From the NCBI RefSeq assembly GCF_009901525.1, contig NZ_CP019288.1:3749501-3813500 (forward strand): a stretch of DNA of 64,000 bases. Direction: 5' to 3'. The position numbers and the translations under genes were made by a program. Below, one piece after another: positions 35,059 through 43,218 of this stretch. Position 1 is the first letter of the stretch. Every line of letters starts with the position of its first letter. This DNA comes from Kordia antarctica. GTDB taxonomy: Bacteria; Bacteroidota; Bacteroidia; Flavobacteriales; Flavobacteriaceae. The notes beneath the pieces are model-generated. The model was not told where the DNA came from, did not search any database, and worked only from the letters and a program-made list of their open reading frames with translations.

Positions 35059-35748
35059 ATGTCTTCAGAAACATTCACACAACTTCTTGATCGTTTAGGA
35101 AATCAATCTTTGTATGTTTTAGATTCAAGAATTCCAAAATCAGCGTATGTAAAGTTAGATTTGTCAGTGACGAATGAAGCGTTGAAAACCATTGATGTTT
35201 CTTCTTCTGAAAAACTCGAGAATTATATTGACAAACATATTTTGTCAAACAATGCGCAAGTTGCTTTTGGCGGTTATATAGAAACGAGAAACATTTACCA
35301 ACGCAGTAATTATTTCAATAATAATCCAAAAACTGAACGGAATATTCACTTAGGAATCGATTTGTGGATTGCTGCAGAAACACCAATTTATTCACCTTTA
35401 GATGCCGAAGTTCATAGCTTTCAAAACAACACCAATTTTGGCGATTATGGACCAACACTAATTCTAAAACATGCTATTGAAACTATTGAGTTTTATACCT
35501 TATATGGACATTTAAGCGTAGCTTCAATCAAAAATATTAAAGTAGGACAACAATTCAAGCAAGGAGAAGAAATTGCAAAATTGGGCAATGCAAGTGTAAA
35601 CGGAGATTATCCGCCACATTTACATTTTCAAATCATAAAAGATATCCAAAATTACAAAGGCGATTATCCAGGAGTTGCTTCTAAAAAAGATTTAGATTTT
35701 TACAAAGAAAATTGTCCTGATCCTAATTTATTGTTGCGATTGGAATGA
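35059..35748 (+). CDS. M23 family (LytM-type) zinc peptidase
   Basis: A 229-residue protein. The LytM-type domain has HLGIDLWIA (zinc ligands His and Asp), TPIYSPLDAEVHSFQ, LYGHLSVASI and PPHLHFQI (HxH, zinc ligand and catalytic His). Members of this family cut glycyl or peptide bonds in peptidoglycan. There is no signal peptide or membrane anchor, which is unusual for a cell-wall enzyme, so its location is uncertain. It ends two bases from the convergent glyoxalase-fold gene. Confidence 0.82.
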   Translation: MSSETFTQLLDRLGNQSLYVLDSRIPKSAYVKLDLSVTNEALKTIDVSSSEKLENYIDKHILSNNAQVAFGGYIETRNIYQRSNYFNNNPKTERNIHLGIDLWIAAETPIYSPLDAEVHSFQNNTNFGDYGPTLILKHAIETIEFYTLYGHLSVASIKNIKVGQQFKQGEEIAKLGNASVNGDYPPHLHFQIIKDIQNYKGDYPGVASKKDLDFYKENCPDPNLLLRLE

Positions 35749-35750
35749 TT

Positions 35751-36179
35751 TTAAACTTCTTCAATCGTATTTCCGTCAGCATCTAATTCCAAAAACGGAT
35801 TATGAGCTATTTCCCATAAATTTTCATCAGGATCGGCAATGTAACCGCTATAACCGCCCCAAAAAACATGTTCGGGTTGTTTCACGATTTTCACACCTTT
35901 ATTGGCTAAATCTGTAATGATAGTATCAACTTCTTCTTTCGTTCGTGTGTTGTATGCCAATGTAAATGCTTTGAATCCAGAACCTGCGGAATTAACAGTA
36001 GCATCTTCAGCCAATTTATCTTTTGGATATAAAGAAAGCAACAATCCATTTAACTGAAAAAAAGAAATATTTTTAGTGCTTGATTTCATCTTTTTCCAAC
36101 CAAATTTTTCTACATAAAAAGCAGTAGAAATTTCTAAGTTGTCAACTCCTAAAGTGATAATTGTAGCGCGTTGTTGCAT
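35751..36179 (-). CDS. VOC (glyoxalase/bleomycin-resistance fold) family protein
   Basis: A 142-residue protein with two beta-alpha-beta-beta-beta halves: ATIITLGVDNLEISTAFYVEKFGWKK at the start and VKQPEHVFWGGYSGYIADPDENLWEIAHNP near the end. The DPDENLWEI block with its Glu is the usual metal-binding end of this fold. Typical members bind or isomerise small metabolites; no substrate can be named. It starts three bases after the end of the upstream gene (36183), so the two form one unit. Confidence 0.85.
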   Translation of the reverse strand: MQQRATIITLGVDNLEISTAFYVEKFGWKKMKSSTKNISFFQLNGLLLSLYPKDKLAEDATVNSAGSGFKAFTLAYNTRTKEEVDTIITDLANKGVKIVKQPEHVFWGGYSGYIADPDENLWEIAHNPFLELDADGNTIEEV

Positions 36180-36182
36180 ACC

Positions 36183-36842
36183 TTATTTGTAGTATATTTT
36201 AAATTTGTCGTACGTTTTTTGCCCTGGAATATGAACACTCATAAAGTAAAAACCATCTTCTTTTGACAAAACTTGGTACACGTATATATCTCCTTTTACA
36301 CTAAAATTCGATCTCGATTCATTGTTACTTTCTATAAAAGTTAATTCAAATTCAGTATCATTAATCCAGTTGTACGTTAATTTTGAGAACGTTTTATCAG
36401 AAAAAGAATCTGTCCAAAATCCATCTTGCATAACTACATTCGTTGTGTCTCCTGCAACTTCTAAATAATAAAAATCTTTTTGATTTTTGAATTGTTTGAG
36501 TTGTTTTCGAGAAATTTCAGATGTAGGTTTTTCAGTGATTCGAACAATAGCTTCTTTCGGCGGTTCTAATCTGTCTAATAATTCGCTAAATTCTAAGCAA
36601 TTTCTTTGAAGTCTGTAGAAAAGCTGTTTTCCAATTTTCTGGACTTTTGATTGGTCAATTTTTCTTAAATAAGGATTGAATTGTTCGTTGTATAATGAAC
36701 TTATTTTTAGTGTATCATTTTTAATATCTGATTGTTTCAGATAGTCACAGAAAACATTAGATACAGAATCAATTTGTGCAATAGTTTGTGAAAATGCAAG
36801 ATTGGAAATTCCAACAAAAAATATAAATAGTATGTTTCTCAT
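36183..36842 (-). CDS. Exported protein of unknown function
   Basis: A 219-residue protein with a signal peptide (RNILFIFFVGISNLAFSQ). The mature part is about half helical (residues 20-105) and half beta (105-219), with VAGDTTNVVMQDGFWTDSFS and YVYQVLSKEDGFYFMSVHIP. The beta part looks like a lipocalin-style or NTF2-like ligand-binding domain, but this is only a visual impression. It is the first gene of a unit with the glyoxalase-fold gene downstream. Confidence 0.65.
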   Translation of the reverse strand: MRNILFIFFVGISNLAFSQTIAQIDSVSNVFCDYLKQSDIKNDTLKISSLYNEQFNPYLRKIDQSKVQKIGKQLFYRLQRNCLEFSELLDRLEPPKEAIVRITEKPTSEISRKQLKQFKNQKDFYYLEVAGDTTNVVMQDGFWTDSFSDKTFSKLTYNWINDTEFELTFIESNNESRSNFSVKGDIYVYQVLSKEDGFYFMSVHIPGQKTYDKFKIYYK

Positions 36843-36896
36843 TTTGTAAAAATAAGCTAAAGATTAGAGCTATACAATTGAGTTTGCCTTTTGGAG

Positions 36897-37058
36897 TCAA
36901 AACCCATCAGCAAACCAATCTTTTGCTACACTTCTTAAATCTTCTGTGGGATATTCATAGTGTGCAATCAAAGTTTCTTCATTGATACTTTTTTGAGTAG
37001 GATAAATTAATAGGTGTAAAATTTCATTGATTTTTCTTTCTTTTCTAATTCGAAATTT
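36897..37058 (-). pseudogene. Possible gene remnant
   Basis: An open frame without a start codon overlaps the end of the LysM gene and reads NEILHLLIYPTQKSINEET, LIAHYEYPTEDLRSVAKDWF and ADGF to a TGA at 36897-36899. The residue make-up looks like a real protein end, but no start, promoter or family is visible, so it may be a decayed gene or chance. Confidence 0.25.
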
Positions 37059-37842
37059 TTAATGTATCTCCTGCCTTTATATTTCCATCACCGTCTATTT
37101 TATCTGGATTCATCTCAATTAATTTATCCGCACTAATATTATATTTTTTAGATATACTATATAATGTTTCTTTCTCTTTAACAAAATGTATTTTCTTTTT
37201 TAGTGTATTTTTTATTTTATGAAGCATTTTTTTTTGAGTTTTAGTAAGCCATGTCAACTTTAAAAGTTGGTCAGCCTCAGTCACAATATTATCCTGATTC
37301 ATCGAACCAGCATTTTTTTTGAAATTTATTATTTGTAGACTGTTCATCTCTCTTATTCTTTCTAATAAACCTTTGTTTTGAGGATCACTTAGACCTTTTA
37401 TATCATATAATTTATTTAGTTCTTTTATTATAATTTTATGTTCATCTCTTATGTAGACTTTGTTAGTTAAATAATTACTTGCAGTTGATACTAAATTATT
37501 AATACCTTCTTTATGTTTTTCAGAATTATTTACAATAATTTCAATATTTATACCTGAATTTTTTAAACTATCAATTGCTATGCTATCTTTTTTTGATTTT
37601 TCCAAAAGATCAGATATAAGATCTTTTTTTTCTGATAATTTTTTACCCTGATTATTTACAATCGATAATAAACTATCTCTTTTCTTTTGATAATCTTTAG
37701 TAAGTTTCTCATTTATTTCTTCCCTATTCTCTATTTTGTAATCAATAGTAATAGTGAAAATTAGAGTCCCAATAATAGCAAACAATATAGTTTTAATGTA
37801 TGGTTGAGCTATCTGCATGAAAGTTTTCTCCAGTTTTTCCAT
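37045..37842 (-). CDS. Membrane-anchored LysM-domain protein
   Basis: A 265-residue protein. One N-terminal membrane helix (YIKTILFAIIGTLIFTITI) is followed by a long charged coiled-coil region (residues 35-210). A C-terminal LysM domain, KEKETLYSISKKYNISADKL, then IEMNPDKIDGDGNIKAGDTLKI, ends the protein. LysM domains bind glycan chains such as peptidoglycan. Its start is 15 bases after the end of the DUF4407 gene upstream. The pair therefore probably forms one membrane complex that reaches the cell wall; this is inferred from the arrangement only. Base composition is more AT-rich than in neighbouring metabolic genes. Confidence 0.75.
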   Translation of the reverse strand: MEKLEKTFMQIAQPYIKTILFAIIGTLIFTITIDYKIENREEINEKLTKDYQKKRDSLLSIVNNQGKKLSEKKDLISDLLEKSKKDSIAIDSLKNSGINIEIIVNNSEKHKEGINNLVSTASNYLTNKVYIRDEHKIIIKELNKLYDIKGLSDPQNKGLLERIREMNSLQIINFKKNAGSMNQDNIVTEADQLLKLTWLTKTQKKMLHKIKNTLKKKIHFVKEKETLYSISKKYNISADKLIEMNPDKIDGDGNIKAGDTLKISN

Positions 37843-37856
37843 ATTAAATAATTTTT

Positions 37857-39506
37857 TTAATTTTTTTCCTTAATATTAGACGCTTTTACCAACTCAATCA
37901 AAAAACCAGACGTGATTGTTAAATACAGAGGCAGAAGCACACGCCATCTTTCAAAATCTTCTTTATATCTTTCATCTGCATATTTGTAAATAGCACAAAT
38001 AATGATAAATACAAAGATTGCACGTGTAAATTTGTTGTCAAGTGTTTTCTTTATGGTATTCCTTAAACTTTTTTTATTCTGATTAGTTTTATTTTCTGAA
38101 ATTGGAGATGCTTGTGAATTTCGGTATATTATAACTTCTTCTTCCCCATCATTTATTTTATTAAACTCCTCAAGTTTACTTGATATAATGCTCATTAAAG
38201 TATTCTCAAATTTTTCATTCAAATTATTTAAATACTTAGACGAATCAAATTTATTGTTTTTCCAAGTATTCAATAATTCTTTGACTTTATCTATTTCTAG
38301 TGGTGTTTTTTCTTTGATGAAAGCCTTAGAAACCTCAATCTTTTCTTTTTGCTCATATTCCATAATTTGAGCGTCATATTCCTTTATTTTTTTGTCATAT
38401 AAATCAATTTTTTCATCTATTCTGGTTTTTGAGATTTTATGTTTAGTTTTTTCTATTTCATCAATTAAAAGATAGTCGTAAGCTCCTTTAGGACTTATTA
38501 GCTTAACAAAAACAGGTGTTATCTCAATAATTATAAAAAGGAATGTGATAAATAAACTAGCAACAAGAATACTTAATTCACTTTTAGATAGTTCCCATAA
38601 AGCGTTACTCCTAGCTAAAAAGGATTCAGAAAATTGTTCTTGAAGCTTTATTTTGTGATTTTCTCTTTTTACTCTTATGTCTGAAATTATAGTATCTCTC
38701 TCAATTTGATATTTATGTAAAATGCTTTCATTTACTGAATCTTTTTCTAAAATTTGATCTTGAATTTTTTTTATTGCTGAGTTTGTCAATTTTGTTTGCG
38801 TTTCAAACTCTTTCTGAGTAGTTTCATAATGTTTCCTCTTTCTTTTACATTCTGGGCCATCACCTGGACTGTTAGTGCCACAAGTTCCATCACATTCACA
38901 TTTGTAACTGTTATATGCTACATCTCTTAACCCTTGATATTTTGTTAATTGTATTTCTAATTTTCTAATTTCATCTCGATCTTTTGATTTTTTACCATCA
39001 TTTTTATCATTGGCTGATTTTTCTTTTTCTTGGAGATCTTTTTCTACATTATTTATCTTTTCTTCATAAATATTATCAATGGAAAGTTTTTCGGATTCAA
39101 GTTTACCAACTAAGTACTGATCAATTTCATCTTTAAAAAGCCTTAATTCGAAAGGCCTAGAAATAACAACAGCTATTACTAAAGCTAATATTATTCTAGG
39201 GAGTGCATGTAAAAACTCTCCTCCAAAGTTATTTCGTTTTCTCATACTAGAGATAATAACTCTGTCTAAATTCAAAATCATAAACCCCCAAACTACTCCA
39301 AAAGGAAAAGAATATATGAGAGAGTCAAAAACATAATGTATTGCATATCCGCCTGCAACAGCTGCTAAAATTCCTGTTAACAGAACAGAAATTCCAATTC
39401 CTATATATTTATTATATTCTGACTCTGGACATTTTTGAAGAATCTCTTTACTTGCCCCAGAGCAGAATAATAAAAATTTATTTTGCTTTCTTTGTGATTG
39501 GCTCAT
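37857..39506 (-). CDS. DUF4407 domain membrane protein
   Basis: A 549-residue protein. Four membrane helices sit in two pairs. The first pair (GIGISVLLTGILAAVAGGYA, and FGVVWGFMILNLDRVII) and the third (ALPRIILALVIAVVISRPFEL) are followed by a long coiled coil (residues 130-290) with a Cys-rich insert (CECDGTCGTNSPGDGPECKR) in its middle. Another helix (LSILVASLFITFLFIIIEIT) and a second coiled coil follow, then two C-terminal helices. The order ISVLLTG...LDRVI...RPFEL is the DUF4407 signature. The function of this family is unknown. It is co-directional with the LysM gene. Confidence 0.8.
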   Translation of the reverse strand: MSQSQRKQNKFLLFCSGASKEILQKCPESEYNKYIGIGISVLLTGILAAVAGGYAIHYVFDSLIYSFPFGVVWGFMILNLDRVIISSMRKRNNFGGEFLHALPRIILALVIAVVISRPFELRLFKDEIDQYLVGKLESEKLSIDNIYEEKINNVEKDLQEKEKSANDKNDGKKSKDRDEIRKLEIQLTKYQGLRDVAYNSYKCECDGTCGTNSPGDGPECKRKRKHYETTQKEFETQTKLTNSAIKKIQDQILEKDSVNESILHKYQIERDTIISDIRVKRENHKIKLQEQFSESFLARSNALWELSKSELSILVASLFITFLFIIIEITPVFVKLISPKGAYDYLLIDEIEKTKHKISKTRIDEKIDLYDKKIKEYDAQIMEYEQKEKIEVSKAFIKEKTPLEIDKVKELLNTWKNNKFDSSKYLNNLNEKFENTLMSIISSKLEEFNKINDGEEEVIIYRNSQASPISENKTNQNKKSLRNTIKKTLDNKFTRAIFVFIIICAIYKYADERYKEDFERWRVLLPLYLTITSGFLIELVKASNIKEKN

Positions 39507-39781
39507 TTAAGAATAATAAATGCTTATTATTAAAAATTTCATTAACGCAATAAAAATAATTAATTTATTGTAGTAATAATTACGGTTTTCCGCAAAGAGA
39601 AAAGTTTTGAGAATAATCAGTGATTAAAAAATAAGGGTGTTGTAGCTTTTTTATCGTTTGTAATGATACATAAACCACCAATTTTAAACGATTTATTGAA
39701 GAGCTCAAAGTAAAACCATTTCTGTAAACTCACAACACGCTTTCATATAAAATAGAATTACAAAATGAACATCATAATTTC

Positions 39782-40435
39782 CTACAATGGCAACACATAA
39801 AAATACACAGAAATAAAGTGACAAATACTTCCGATCAATACAAAAATATGAAAGATAGCATGATTAAAAGGCAATTTTCGAATGCTGTATAAAATAGCAC
39901 CAATTGTATAAGCAATCCCGCCAGCCATGAGCCAAAATAAACCTTCGTAGGATAAATTCGCGATTAATGGTTTTATGGCAAACACAATAATCCAACCCAT
40001 AAAAACATACATCATGGTAGAAAGTTTGTCAAATTTGCCTGTAAAGAAAAGTTTCAGCGTAATTCCAATCGCGGCAAACGCCCAAACTGTTCCGAAAATA
40101 ATCCAGCCAGTTGTCCCTTTTAAAGTAACTAACGCAAAAGGCGTATACGTTCCTGCAATGAGTAAATAAATTGCTGCGTGATCAAAAATGCGCAGTCGGT
40201 TTCTAAGATTCGGTTTTATTGCTTTGTGATATAATGTAGATGCCAAATACAAAATAATAATGCTCAATCCGTAAATGGTAAAACTCACCACATGAACAGC
40301 TTCGCCTTCTTGAACCGCATGTGTTACTAAAAAGAGCAACGCAATAACACCTAAAATTACGCCAATTCCGTGCGAAATGATATTGAGTTTTTCCTCTAAG
40401 GGCGAATAATAAACAGCTTCTTTTTCTGGTTTCAA
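39782..40435 (-). CDS. Hemolysin III / PAQR family membrane protein
   Basis: A 217-residue protein with seven membrane helices. The family motifs are EEKLNIISHGIGVILGVIAL at the start, STLYHKAIKPNLRNRLRIFDHAAIY in the second block, and FNHAIFHIFVLIGSICHFISVYF at the end, with the conserved Ser, Asp and three His residues that form a metal site in PAQR proteins. 'Hemolysin' is only a historical name; bacterial members (TrhA, YqfA) affect membrane lipid balance. It stands alone. Confidence 0.88.
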   Translation of the reverse strand: MKPEKEAVYYSPLEEKLNIISHGIGVILGVIALLFLVTHAVQEGEAVHVVSFTIYGLSIIILYLASTLYHKAIKPNLRNRLRIFDHAAIYLLIAGTYTPFALVTLKGTTGWIIFGTVWAFAAIGITLKLFFTGKFDKLSTMMYVFMGWIIVFAIKPLIANLSYEGLFWLMAGGIAYTIGAILYSIRKLPFNHAIFHIFVLIGSICHFISVYFYVLPL

Positions 40436-40790
40436 ATGGTGTTTGTTTGTGAGTTAAGAATCGTCACTTCGAGTAATTCGCCAAAGCGAATTGTACTTCG
40501 ATAAACTCAGCAGAACTATCGAGAAGTAAACGGAAGCGAATGTAATAAAATTGGATCTCGATACAATTTTTACATTTCAAATTCTTTTCAATGTAAAAAT
40601 CACTCGATCTGACGTCTTGCAATCTTCTTTATTTTGAGCGCAAAGTCAAAGTAATCTGCGTATTAACTGAACAGATTGCCACAAGTTTTTTACATTTCGA
40701 CTCTGCTCAATGTAAAAAACTTTCGCAATGACGTTATTTTAACGGTCTATACTCTAAAAGCAAAGCGATCTTTTTTCTCTTCTCTATTTT
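40436..40790. repeat. Intergenic region with three hairpin repeats
   Basis: ATTTTTACATT/AATGTAAAAAT (40566-40576 with 40590-40600) and GTTTTTTACATT/AATGTAAAAAAC (40685-40696 with 40709-40720) are perfect stems of related sequence. CAGATTGCC...TTCGCAATGACG is the dispersed TCATTGCGAG family again. A third pair, AATTCGC/GCGAATT, lies near 40480. No gene is seen. Confidence 0.75.
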
Positions 40791-42683
40791 TTAATACAAA
40801 ATTCGAAACTTAATCGTATGCTCAATATTTCTCAACGCAGAAGTAACTTCTTTGTTATACTCTTTATCGACATCGACAATCACATATCCAACGCTACTGT
40901 CGGTTGATAAATATTGTCCTGTAATGTTCAATTCGTATTTTGCCAATACTTTGTTGACTTTTGCCATGATTCCAGGTACATTTTTGTGAATGTGCAAGAA
41001 ACGATGTGCATTAGTTTGTCGTGGCAAGCGAATGTTTGGAAAGTTTACAGCATCAACTGTATTTCCAGAGTTGATATACGCCATAATTTTATTTGGAACA
41101 AAATCAGCAATATCACGTTGTGCTTCTTCTGTGCTTCCACCAACATGTGGCGTTAAAATTACGTTGTTTAATCCTTTCAATGGTGTTTCAAACTTTCCGT
41201 TAGCGCGTGGTTCTTCAGGATACACATCAATAGCAGCGCCTACAATTTTTTTACTTTCTAAGGCAACTTTTAGCGCACCAATATCTACTACAAAACCTCT
41301 GGCTAAGTTGATTAATATTGCGCCATCTTTCATTTGGTCAAATTGTGTTTTGCCAAAGAAATTCCGATTCGCATTGTTATCATCTACGTGTAATGAAACC
41401 ACATCAGAAATTGAAAGTAACTCTTCTAACGACTTGCATTTTTGCGCGTTTCCGAGTGCCAAACGATCTTCAATATCATAATAATGAACCAACATTCCCA
41501 TTGATTCTGCCAAGACAGATAACTGCTTTCCAATGTTTCCGTATCCAATAATTCCAAGCTTTTTTCCACGAACTTCGCGTGAACCTTTTGCGGTTTTATT
41601 CCATTGTCCGTTGTGCAATTCGGTACTTCTAGGAAATACACTTCGCATCAACATTATAATTTCTCCAATTGCTAATTCAACCACCGAACGCGTATTGCTA
41701 TACGGCGCATTAAACACGACAACTCCATGTTCCTTACATGTTTGTAAATCAATCTGCTTGGTTCCGATACAAAACGCACCAATTGCTAATAATTTTTTAG
41801 CGGCTTTAATTACGTTTGGTGTCACTTGTGTTTTGGAACGAATTCCCAAAACGTGAATATCTTTTATTTTTTCGATTAAATCTTCTTCTGACAAACTATG
41901 CGATAATATTTCTACACTAAAACCATCATCTGCCAAACGATCAAACGCGTCTGAATGAATATTTTCTAGCAATAATATTTTGATTCTATTCTTTGGATAT
42001 GAGATGTTTCGAGGTAAATCGTTTACAAATAAAAATTCATCTAACGAAGGCGTTACATGATCAGCTTGTTCTACGGCTTTATCTCTAGAAACATTTTCTG
42101 TAAAGGCAAAAAACTTATCGGCAACGCCAGCTTTCCGCATGACATAATCACTATAACCATCGCCAATAACCTGAATTTCTCCTTCCAAATTCATGTCTTT
42201 CAAGCATTGAATTTTCCCGTCGTGTTGCGAAAGTACATTCTCGGAGTCAAATCCGACAATATAACCATCGGCATCAAAGGCAAACGTATTTGCGTACACA
42301 CGATCGGCAGGAATATTATATTCTTTTACAATTGGTTCAATAAATTCTTTGAATCCGCAGGAAATTATATAAATATCATCTGAAAAGTTCTCAAAAAATT
42401 CTTTATTACTTTCAATAGAAGTTGATAGTTGTTGATGCAATCTGCGAATTAATTCAACCAAATTAGACTTGTGCGCTTTCAGCAATTTAATGCGTCGTTC
42501 TAAAGATTCCGTAAAGGAAATTTCTCCGTCAATTCCTAGATTGGTAATTTCTTGAATTTCTTGAATAATTTCGTCTTTCTTCGGATTACTTGCCAAAGAT
42601 ATTTCGGCTAAAACGTCTAAAGCTTCCACACTTGTAAGTGTACTGTCGAAATCAAAAATGTAATTTTTTTGAGCGGTTTTCAT
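40791..42683 (-). CDS. Fused phosphoserine phosphatase / D-3-phosphoglycerate dehydrogenase
   Basis: A 630-residue protein. Residues 1 to about 225 are a HAD phosphatase of the SerB type (FDFDSTLT with Asp11 and Asp13; SCGFKEFIEP; VIGDGYSDYVM). From about 233 comes a complete SerA: the NAD motif GIIGYGNIGK, RSVVELAIGEIIMLMR, ILINLARGFVVD, and the catalytic His in ILTPHVGGST. A C-terminal ACT domain (HIHKNVPGIMAKVNKVLAKY) ends it and may allow feedback by serine. The fusion joins the first and last steps of serine synthesis; the middle enzyme SerC is not in the window. Similar fusions are known in Bacteroidota. Confidence 0.9.
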   Translation of the reverse strand: MKTAQKNYIFDFDSTLTSVEALDVLAEISLASNPKKDEIIQEIQEITNLGIDGEISFTESLERRIKLLKAHKSNLVELIRRLHQQLSTSIESNKEFFENFSDDIYIISCGFKEFIEPIVKEYNIPADRVYANTFAFDADGYIVGFDSENVLSQHDGKIQCLKDMNLEGEIQVIGDGYSDYVMRKAGVADKFFAFTENVSRDKAVEQADHVTPSLDEFLFVNDLPRNISYPKNRIKILLLENIHSDAFDRLADDGFSVEILSHSLSEEDLIEKIKDIHVLGIRSKTQVTPNVIKAAKKLLAIGAFCIGTKQIDLQTCKEHGVVVFNAPYSNTRSVVELAIGEIIMLMRSVFPRSTELHNGQWNKTAKGSREVRGKKLGIIGYGNIGKQLSVLAESMGMLVHYYDIEDRLALGNAQKCKSLEELLSISDVVSLHVDDNNANRNFFGKTQFDQMKDGAILINLARGFVVDIGALKVALESKKIVGAAIDVYPEEPRANGKFETPLKGLNNVILTPHVGGSTEEAQRDIADFVPNKIMAYINSGNTVDAVNFPNIRLPRQTNAHRFLHIHKNVPGIMAKVNKVLAKYELNITGQYLSTDSSVGYVIVDVDKEYNKEVTSALRNIEHTIKFRILY

Positions 42684-42879
42684 GAGATAAAATAATAAGC
42701 GATAAAAGTATTAAAATGATTCTATTGGAACGTTGTTTTTTCTAAGATTAAATCAACAATTTTGATCCTTTTGTTGATAAAAATACTTCGTGCTTTTAGA
42801 TTGAAAGTTTATGGTGTGATTTTTTAGTAGTGTTGAAATTGTTGAAAGAATAAGTTTTGTCATATCGAGCATTATTGAA

Positions 42880-42897
42880 ATCAAAATACATTTTGAT
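42880..42897. repeat. Short perfect inverted repeat
   Basis: ATCAAAAT and ATTTTGAT around a 2-base centre, in the gap between the serB-serA fusion and a small gene. It has no T-run. The rest of the 42684-42949 gap is plain AT-rich DNA. Confidence 0.4.
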
Positions 42898-42949
42898 GAA
42901 AAATACCTTGCGAAGCAATTGAGATACTCAGAAAACAGAAATTAAATTT

Positions 42950-43102
42950 CTATCTATGGTTTTCCATAAATGAATCGTAGTCAGTAAAATCTCCATTTTC
43001 AATTTCAGAAGTTGCCATCTTAATCTCAATTTGTTGCTGAGCAGTAAATTCACCCCAAAAATCAGTAAGCTTTTCTTTTTCAAAATTTTTTTGATTGTTC
43101 AT
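42950..43102 (-). CDS. Small acidic protein, antitoxin-like C-terminus
   Basis: A 50-residue frame: MNNQKNFEKEKLTDFWGEF, then TAQQQIEIKMATSEIENGDF and TDYDSFMENHR. The end, in which a Gln/Glu-rich helix is followed by ENGDFTDYDSFM, resembles the C-terminus of small Phd/RelB-like antitoxins and 'addiction module' proteins found widely in Bacteroidota. The N-terminal DNA-binding part of such proteins is absent, and no toxin gene is adjacent, so this may be a shortened remnant or an independent small protein. The frame, composition and start codon all look genuine. Confidence 0.5.
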   Translation of the reverse strand: MNNQKNFEKEKLTDFWGEFTAQQQIEIKMATSEIENGDFTDYDSFMENHR

Positions 43103-43170
43103 TTTTTCAATTTTGTATGTACATAAAAATAAAGAATCTTTTCTAAACTCCTAAATAAAGCAAATTATAA

Positions 43171-43203
43171 ACATTCCTTTTCGTTTTGCTTGAAAAGGAA
43201 TGT
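43171..43203 (-). terminator. Hairpin after the leu operon
   Basis: A perfect 12-bp stem ACATTCCTTTTC/GAAAAGGAATGT, 16 bases past the leuB stop. On the minus strand it is followed by TTATAATTTG, so termination may be moderate. Confidence 0.65.
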
Positions 43204-43218
43204 AAACAAGCTAAATCA

